64,000 bases of DNA from Pogostemon cablin (taxonomy: Eukaryota; Streptophyta; Magnoliopsida; Lamiales; Lamiaceae). Shown piece after piece: positions 57,349 through 64,000 of this stretch (positions are counted from its first letter, which is position 1; each line of letters starts with the position of its first letter). Location of the stretch: contig CM042983.1 in NCBI GenBank assembly GCA_023678885.1, forward strand, positions 26,084,279-26,148,278, read 5' to 3'. The notes beneath the pieces are model-generated. The model saw nothing but the letters and a program-made list of their open reading frames with translations, was not told the origin of the DNA and made no database searches. Position numbers and translations under genes: made by a program.

Positions 57349-60300
57349 CTCATCATTTGTCCCTTCCTGGTGGAAGTGACCCTCGGGCTAGGTTCCCCTA
57401 TTTCCACTGGTATTACTGCTTCGGCACCAAAGGCCATTGAGAAAGGAGTCTCGTTGGTGGACGTTCTGGTCGTTGTCCTGTATGACCATAGCACTTCTGG
57501 CAGCTCCTCTGGCCATCTCCCATCCAGTTTTTCCAGTCTAGCCTTCAGCGTGTGTTTGATGATTTTGTTCACCGCCTCAACTTGCCCGTTGGATTGCGGG
57601 TGGTAGGGTGTAGAGGACCACTTCTTGATACCATAATCTTCGCAGAACTTACGCAACCTGTCGTTATCGAATTGCTTACCATTGTCTGTCACAATGGCGA
57701 AAGGTATTCCAAATCGGCACACGATGTTCTGCCATATGAATTTCTCTACTCTGGCTTCTGTAATCGTCGCGAGTGGCTCTGCTTCCGCCCATTTGGTGAA
57801 GTAGTCCACCGCCACGATAGCGTATTTGTTCCCTCCTTTTCCTGTCGGAAGCGGTCCGATTAGATCAATTCCCCACTTTACAAAGGGCCATGGACTGAAC
57901 ACAGATGTCAGTTGTTCCGAGGGTGCCCTTACTATCGGAGCCAGCCTTTGACACGTTGCGCACGCCCTCGCATACTGGGTAGCATCCTTTTTCAATGTTG
58001 GCCAGAAATAGCCTTGTCTGATCACCTTATGTACCAGGGCGATTCCCCCTGTATGGTTTCCACATGCGCCTTCGTGTATTTCTGCCAACACATAACTTGC
58101 TTCTTCTGGGGTTAGACATTTCAGAAGTGGTGATGAATATCCCCTCTTATACAATTTTCGGACGTACCTCGCAGATCGAAGCCTGATCTGCCTGGCCTTG
58201 TCCTTGTCAGAGGGCACCGTTCTTTCCTCCAGGTATGCTCTAATCGGAGTCATCCACGACTCTTCCCTTGGCTGGTCATCCAGAACCCACACATTGGTGT
58301 CCGAATGGCTCTCCTGCCTCACAATGTTGATGTTATTCAAATCTTCTGCGTTTGATGCCGTGGCTAGCTTAGCCAGTGCGTCGGCTCCCATGTTAACTTT
58401 CCTATCGATGCATTCGAGGAACACCTGTTTGAATTTCTTAATCATGCCTCCGGCCAATCCTCTATAATGGTTCATATGCTCATCCTTGGCCTCGTACTCC
58501 CCTTTCATTTGATTCACCACTAATTGCGAGTCGCTATATATCATTAGCTCTTCTGCTCCCATAGCTAACGCCATTCTCAAACCGTTTAGCAGGGCCTCAT
58601 ACTCTGCTTCATTGTTAGTCGCTAGAAAGCCAAATCGGACCGCCGTCGAGAAGGTTCCTCCGAAAGGTGTTCGAAGAATAATCCCGGCTCCCGACGCTGT
58701 TGCCGTTGCGGACCCGTCTACGTACATAACCCATGGTTTTCTCTTTTCTTCGGCGGTCGACGTAGGGAAAGTTAATTCCACTATGAAATCTGCCATGACT
58801 TGCCCTTTAACTGCATTCCTTGGCAAATAGGCTATGTCGAATTGTCCCAGTTCGACCGACCATTTTAACAGTCTTCCTGAGGCTTCTGGTCGTTGGAGTA
58901 CCTGTCTTAAAGAAAATGTGGTTAATACCTCAATGGTGTGCTCCATGAAATACGGCCTTAGCTTCCTCGAGCTCATGACGAGAGCGTATGCCATCTTCTC
59001 CATCACCGGGTACCTTAGTTCGGCATCTCTCAGGGATTGACTCACGAAGTACACCGGTTTCTGATTTTTCTCCTCTGTCTTGACCAGAACCGAGCTGATC
59101 GCGGTTCCCGATACCGCGAGGTACAGCTGCAATGTTTCACCTGGTGAGGGTTTGGAAAGGATTTTGGTATCTAATAGCTCTCTTTTAATCTCATCAAATG
59201 CCTTCGAACATTCTTCCGTCCATTCAAACTTAGCTTTTTTGATGACGTCGAAGAAAGGTTTACACTTATCCGATGCCCTCGACATGAACCTGTTTAAGGC
59301 GGCCAGTCTGCCTGTCAGATTTTGAATCTCTTTCATGTGTCTTGGTGGGCCCATCCTTAAGATTGCCTCAACCTTTTCTGGGTTCATTTCAATTCCCCTT
59401 GAGCTGATCAAGTAACCAAGAAAGCTCTCATTGCTCACTCCGAACGTGCATTTCTTCGGATTTAGCTTCATCTCGAAGTACCGGAAGGTTCCAAAAACTT
59501 TCCTTAAGTGGTCGAGGTGATCCCTCCTTCTCAGACTTTTTACAACAGTGTCATCCACGTAGACCTCGACTATTTTTCCAATGTCTTCTTCAAATATTTT
59601 GTTCACCAGCCTTTGATAAGTAGCCCCGGCATTTCTCAAACCAAATGGCATGTTGTTCCATTCATACACTCCATTACCGCAAAAGAATGTTGTATTCGCC
59701 TTGTCCTCAGGGTGCATGGGGATCTGATGGTACCCCGAGAAAGCATCCATGAAGCTCATTATTTCATGCTCTGCCGTGGCGTCAACCATCTGGTCGATTG
59801 ACGGAAGGGGATAGCTATCCTTTGGGCACGCCTTGTTCAGATCAGTGAAGTCGATGCACAGCCTCCATGATCCTTCCTTCTTTTTCACCATCACCGGATT
59901 CTGTATCCTTATCGGGTATTTGCATTTGCTGATTCTGCCACTTGCCAATAGTTTATGTACCTCTGATTCCATAGCTGTAATTTTTTCGGGACTGAATTTT
60001 CTCTTCTTTTGGTGGAATGGTGGTATACTGGGATCGATATTCAGTCTGTGGCACGCATATTTCGGATGTACCCCTGGTGTTTCGTTCGGATTCCAGGTGA
60101 ATACATCCAGATTTTCCTTTAGTAGCAGGATCAATTCTTCCTTGAATTCGTTCTCCCATTCCATCCCGACTTTTACTTTGACATCAGCATTCTCCGGATC
60201 CAGCTGTACTACTTCTGTCTTCCCAGCCGTCGAGGCTCCTTCATTTAGCTTCGTCCGAGGGTCCTCTTCCGGCGTTACCTGCTTCCTCTTTGGTACCTTT

Positions 60301-60620
60301 CCTCCATCTTTTTTCTCTTTTAGTACTTGACCATTCGGACCATGCCTCAGCTCTTCTGGCTCTCTTCCTTCGGCGATCACTAGGATCCTATCGGGTTCGG
60401 GCTCGGCCACCTTACGTCTCCCTTCAGATGGTTCCCCGATTTCCATTCGTACTTCATGGTTCTCTCCTTTTCTCGTGAATCTTCGAAGCTTAACATCTTG
60501 TAGCCCATGTCGTGATAACTCAAACCTTCCACCTTTTCTACAAATGAGCACTCTCTTGCTCTTCTTTGATTTCCTATCACCGTCGCCACCCTGCCGTCTA
60601 GGGTGACGAACTTGAGGCAT
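57345..60620 (-). pseudogene. Tat pol: reverse transcriptase, two RNase H domains, integrase core
   Basis: Open for 1091 codons; the Met at 60620 is not the real start, because pol is normally continuous with gag-protease upstream. RT about residues 240-420 (CIDFTDLNKACPKDSYPLP; catalytic YVDD at 354-357). First RNase H remnant about 500-610. Second archaeal-type RNase H about 630-755 (VMYVDGSATATASGAGII, NNEAEYEALL, YSDSQLV), with Asp-Glu-Asp present. Integrase zinc finger about 849-890 (H-x6-H ... CATC), core Asp in GIDLIGPLP (919), TDNGKQFD (979), Glu in SNGQVEAVNK (1015). The frame ends in VTSTRKGQMMS through a 1 bp deletion, and the upstream link to protease is also shifted, so the element cannot make an intact Pol. 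Confidence 0.92.
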
Positions 60621-61870
60621 TGATGGAGGGTAAACGGAATAGCTCCAAAGTCATGGATCAGCGGGCGGCCCAGTATGCAGTTATACATGGACGCCTGGTC
60701 CACGACCTTGAAGGTCAACTATTTTTGCATTCTAGTCCTCCCATCCGAACCTTCCAGCTGGACCGATAAGTCCACTTCCAGGGTCGATCTGGTCAGTGCA
60801 TTGCCAAATCCCTTGATTTCATCACCGCAAGGCCTCACCTTGTGGTGACGTTCTCCTCCCAAATTTTCGAAAACTTCCTTAAAGATGATATTGGCATAGA
60901 CTCCCGTATCCACCAAACATCTATGTACTTTGACTCCCGAGAGTATTGGTGAAATGACTAAAGGATCCGAGTGAGGGGTACTTACCCCATAGAAATTGGC
61001 CTCGGTGAAGACGATGTCTGCCTCCGTTACCTCTCTCGACGCCGAAGTCAATGACCACACTTGAGGGATCTGCTGGTCCAAGTCTCTCAGCTCGGCCTTC
61101 CTCTTCCTTTTAGATGTTGTGGTGAGTGCTTGGGAGGTTCCAATGTAAGGATTATCTTCCGCAGGTTCCATCATGTGTATTTCTCCTGGCCTATCTCCTC
61201 TCGGGGCGGGTCCCCCGATCCTATCAAACACTGGCAGACGCCCTGGAGGTGGAGGGGGCAGGGGCATCGCTTCGTCATTCCGGCCTCTGCCCGGGGACCT
61301 CGGTCGACCCGGGGGAGTGGAAAGATTAGCGTCTCTCCTGTATACCCACGGCCTCGGGCCCTGCAGCATCCCCCTTAGCTTTCCTTCCTTAAACAGTTTC
61401 CATAGCTCTATGATAAGATCCCGGCACTGATCAGTATTGTGCCCGTGTGTTAGGTGGTACATGCAATACTTCCGTGGATTGGTGAGCTCCGAGGACCGAA
61501 GGACTGGTTTTGGTGGCCGAAGGACCTGCTGATCTTTGACATAGTAGAATACCTCGGCGATGTTTAAGTTAGTTCCCGATTTTAGCTCCTCATACATCTG
61601 CTGTACCTCTGTATCCTCGGAGAATGGTTTAAAAGTGGCCGGTGTCTTGTATTCCTTAGTCCCTCCGGTGCTGACCCTTTTCTTGCTGGGTTCCGCCGAG
61701 GTGCTCTGGTTGGTGGCCTTCTTTGCCATTTTGGATATGTCTTCCGCTTGTATATATTCATTCTCCATAACCATGAAGGTTGCGTAGGACAGGCGGTTTG
61801 AGCTGTACTGCTTTCCACAGGTTGGTCTCGGGATGGAGTGCTCCCATGACCGTGATGAGATAGGCTTCAT
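60380..61870 (-). pseudogene. Tat gag C-terminus and protease, broken by an in-frame stop
   Basis: Open from 61870 to TAG at 60719-60721. It holds a zinc-knuckle-like CMYHLTHGHNTDQC, a Pro/Arg-rich linker and the protease active site VDTGVYANIIF (DTG). The same frame continues beyond the stop with VVDQASMYNCILGRPLIHDF, the protease flap and C-terminal part, to about 60600 before shifting into the frame of pol. Confidence 0.85.
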
Positions 61871-62743
61871 CCCCCATGACTTCTCCCATCGATCTTTGCT
61901 CGTTGAATCTTTTTAGAAAGTCTAGTAAGCTTTCCGTCGAACCCTGGTGAACGTTGGCCAGCTTGTGCTTCGGCTCCTTCGGCGCGCCCAGATACGAGTA
62001 TTGCATTAAGAAAACCTCCATCAACTCGCCCCAACTGGTAAAAGAAGCTGCAGGGACTGCCCTGAACCAGTCATGAGCTTTATTGCCCAGGGTAAGCGGA
62101 AACATTCGGCACAGTGTAATTTCATTAGCCCCTTGGGCCCTCATCCACATCAAATACTTTCTATGTGAGAGTATGGGTCATAGTCGCAATCGAAGGTTAG
62201 GTTGGAGGGGAGTTTGATTCCTTGCTGCCGAGGGGCGTTACTGATTTCGGCCGTGAAAGGAGAAGGAGCCACCGAGGACTGGAGGACTCCTCCTGTTCCT
62301 GCCATCTTTCTTTCGAGGTCCTCAAAGCGTTTGTTCACCTCCTCGTTTATCAAGGCCTGTAGATCCCGAACGGGAGCATTCGGAAATGCCTCCCTATTTT
62401 CAGACCATATCTCTGCTTTCGCCTCCGTTTGTCTCCTTCCTCTTCTTGGAGTGGATTTCCCATTCCTCCGGGTCCGGGGCAAAGATAGCTCGGTTATAGA
62501 TAGGTCTTCCCATGAGGGATCTTGATCCTCCTGCGAGTATGGAGCCGAAAATGAGTGGGACCTCTGATTCCTTGAACTCCTGCCTCTATTATGCCTCCTT
62601 TGAGATACGGATGGGGTCCTTCTTGATGCTTCCTCTCCTGCCGGCATTCCCCTAGTTGCGGGTCTCCCTCTTCTTTGATTCCGTGCTTGAGGTTGATGAG
62701 ATACCTCTCCTCTCGGTCGTTCACTGGGTGGGGGACTTCTCAT
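61758..62743 (-). pseudogene. Tat gag, N-terminal and retrotransposon-gag domain in two frames
   Basis: 62743-62150 encodes an Arg/Ser-rich N-terminus and INEEVNKRFEDLERKMAG up to LTFDCDYDPYSH. A shift near 62,155 leads to 62153-61758 with the gag domain (MFPLTLGNKAHDWFRAV, WGELMEVFLMQYSYL, SLLDFLKRFNEQ), and a further shift near 61,840 leads to YSSNRLSYATFMVMENEYIQ in the next frame. Another Arg/Lys-rich minus frame at 63238-62909 (IQRVIDEYATEAPPVRPARL) is probably the start of the same gene. Confidence 0.8.
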
Positions 62744-63340
62744 CCCTGCTTTTTCTCTCGGTTGAGGCTGTCTTAGAGTGTCCCCTTTCGGACGCAGGAG
62801 ATATTCACTGAGTCCGTCCTCAGCTGGGGTTTCGCTTACACTTTCCCTTCCTTCGACATTCCTCCTTCTTATGAAGTTGATGGTTTCCCTAGCGTCTCCT
62901 CTGCTGCATTATTTCCTGGCATCTTTTCTTTTTTTAAGGTCCTCCCGTAAGTCAACCTGGCTTCCCCTGAGAGGGCCACTAAAGCTCAACCTCGCCGGTC
63001 GAACCGGGGGAGCTTCAGTGGCGTATTCGTCAATCACCCGTTGGATCTTTTCATTCATTTCTTTCGTCTTTTGGGGATCGCCTAGGTTTGGGACAGGAAT
63101 AGACCTCGCCGGAGTGGGCGCCTCCATAACAGGTGCACTAATTTGGACATGGTTTCCGCTCCTCGTGATATTACGCTGGGCTCTGGAGCATTCTCCTCTC
63201 TCCTCGTATCCATGGGTCATGAGATCTTCACCTCCCATCTTGACTCCCAGACACAGAATCGGACTCGCTGGTTTTTCTCACTAAGAACGCACTCAGAAAT
63301 TGTAAAAAACAAAGAACAAGAATGGCTAATCATAGCATTT

Positions 63341-63356
63341 CCCACAGACGGCGCCA
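63341..63356 (-). other. Tat element primer-binding site
   Basis: The minus strand reads TGGCGCCGTCTGTGGG, a gypsy-type site, two bases (TC) inside the LTR. Confidence 0.88.
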
Positions 63357-63358
63357 GA

Positions 63359-64000
63359 TGTTGACGGCTGTTTTTTGGTCCGCTAATTAAGTATGTAATA
63401 GATTAACGTTTCAATTAGCTAGACCAAAAAACGAATACCATCAAACACGATCCCATCCGATTCATGACACATAAAGAGATTAAGAGATTATCAAGGACCA
63501 AAAGCTCAATTCCCACCAAAGAACTCAACCAATTTTATTACTCACCTTTTAGAACAACCCTCTTTTTCTTCTTTCTTACAAGTGTAATGTCTAAAGTGAG
63601 TGCCCGTGTCTTGCCTCTCTCTTGCGAGAGAGGCTATATATATCGTCTCTAAAACCCTATAATCGAACCAATCGCCTGACGCCACCTGGATGAGGACAAT
63701 CTGCCTTCAATGAACCCCCTGGTACACCGACCAGCTGCTTAGGGGAACCGGAGTGGTGTTTGCTACTTTTCCAGGGATTTGCAGAGTGCTTCCGTCCTTT
63801 GATGGCCTCCTATTGGCCGTTGGAGCTGGGTGTGTCAGTCTGCTGTTGTCTTCTTGTAAAGATTGCTACCCCAGATATCTCCTCTTCCCGTTAGTGTTGT
63901 CTTCTAGCCTGCAGTACCTGTTTCCCACCATTAAGGAGCCTGTCCTTTCTTGCCCAGCTTTCGTTGCCTTCTTTAGGTCTTCAGCCCAGTTTGCTTTTAG
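63359..64000 (-). repeat. Tat element 5' LTR (right), partial
   Basis: The first 642 bp match the left LTR. It has an extra 9 bp (AGAGATTAAGAGATTAT in place of AGAGATTAT). Confidence 0.92.

Larger units (their letters stand above)
39326..64000 (-). mobile_element. Tat/Retand-type Ty3/gypsy retrotransposon, right end outside window
   Basis: LTRs TGTTGACGGC...CCATAACA at 39326-40248 and from 63359 onward. The minus-strand order is 5' LTR, PBS, gag, protease, RT-RNase H-second RNase H-integrase, antisense genes, PPT, 3' LTR. The extra RNase H domain and the antisense genes between pol and 3' LTR are hallmarks of the Tat lineage. Excluding the nested Athila-like element, the length would be about 16.4 kb. 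The two LTRs differ by about a dozen substitutions and a 9 bp duplication over the roughly 640 bp comparable, so insertion is fairly recent, yet gag-pol has several frame breaks. Confidence 0.93.

Noticed and set aside
57345..60330. Plus-strand frames over the Tat pol (up to 165 codons)
   Set aside because: Shadows of the long pol reading frame; hydrophobic reverse-complement composition only.

Overview
The window is nuclear DNA of a flowering plant, most likely a eudicot. It carries intron-rich genes with canonical GT-AG splice sites, AT-rich intergenic DNA, and dense plant-type mobile elements: Stowaway MITEs, hAT, Helitron, Mutator-like, SINE, Ty1/copia and Ty3/gypsy. An asterid such as a member of the Lamiales is a guess only. 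I see no bacterial genes, tRNA or rRNA genes, and no CRISPR array.

Genes (1-10 kb). Two conserved genes converge. The left edge holds the last three coding exons of a sacsin-like protein with a C-terminal RING finger, on the + strand. Facing it on the - strand is a complete, intact ten-exon gene for NYC1, the chloroplast chlorophyll b reductase; every exon phase agrees and the predicted protein has 522 residues. Upstream of NYC1 are a four-run G tract and a 58-59 bp tandem duplication that carries an ABRE-like ACGTGT core in each copy.

10-22.4 kb. Small MITEs and a 574 bp hAT element lead to a kelch-like gene that is frameshifted and split by an 8.5 kb copia retrotransposon on the - strand. 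The coding sequence resumes in the same reading frame after the element. The copia leader contains a tandem array of about 700 bp (62 bp higher-order unit) that is open in all three - strand frames over long stretches.

22.4-38 kb. This part is almost entirely mobile DNA: an inverted-repeat element with a GC-rich core, a 1.16 kb hAT element, a probable Helitron, a Stowaway split by a hAT element, and an 8.4 kb copia retrotransposon on the + strand. The copia element was itself invaded by a Stowaway (in its 5' LTR, next to the TATA box), a Mutator-like element, another Stowaway, a small hAT MITE and a tRNA-derived SINE.

38-64 kb. A gene fragment with an RNase H-like domain is cut by a very large Tat/Retand-type gypsy element (39,326 to beyond the window end). 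That element has gag, protease and pol with two RNase H domains on the - strand, and two tandem antisense genes with the 'putative gypsy type transposon' domain between pol and the 3' LTR. An 8.5 kb Athila-like element carrying only gag-protease sits inside the second antisense gene.

Boundaries were read by eye and, where possible, checked by target-site duplications, LTR comparison or paralogous empty sites. Family names rest on remembered motifs, not on a search. About four fifths of the window is mobile-element sequence.
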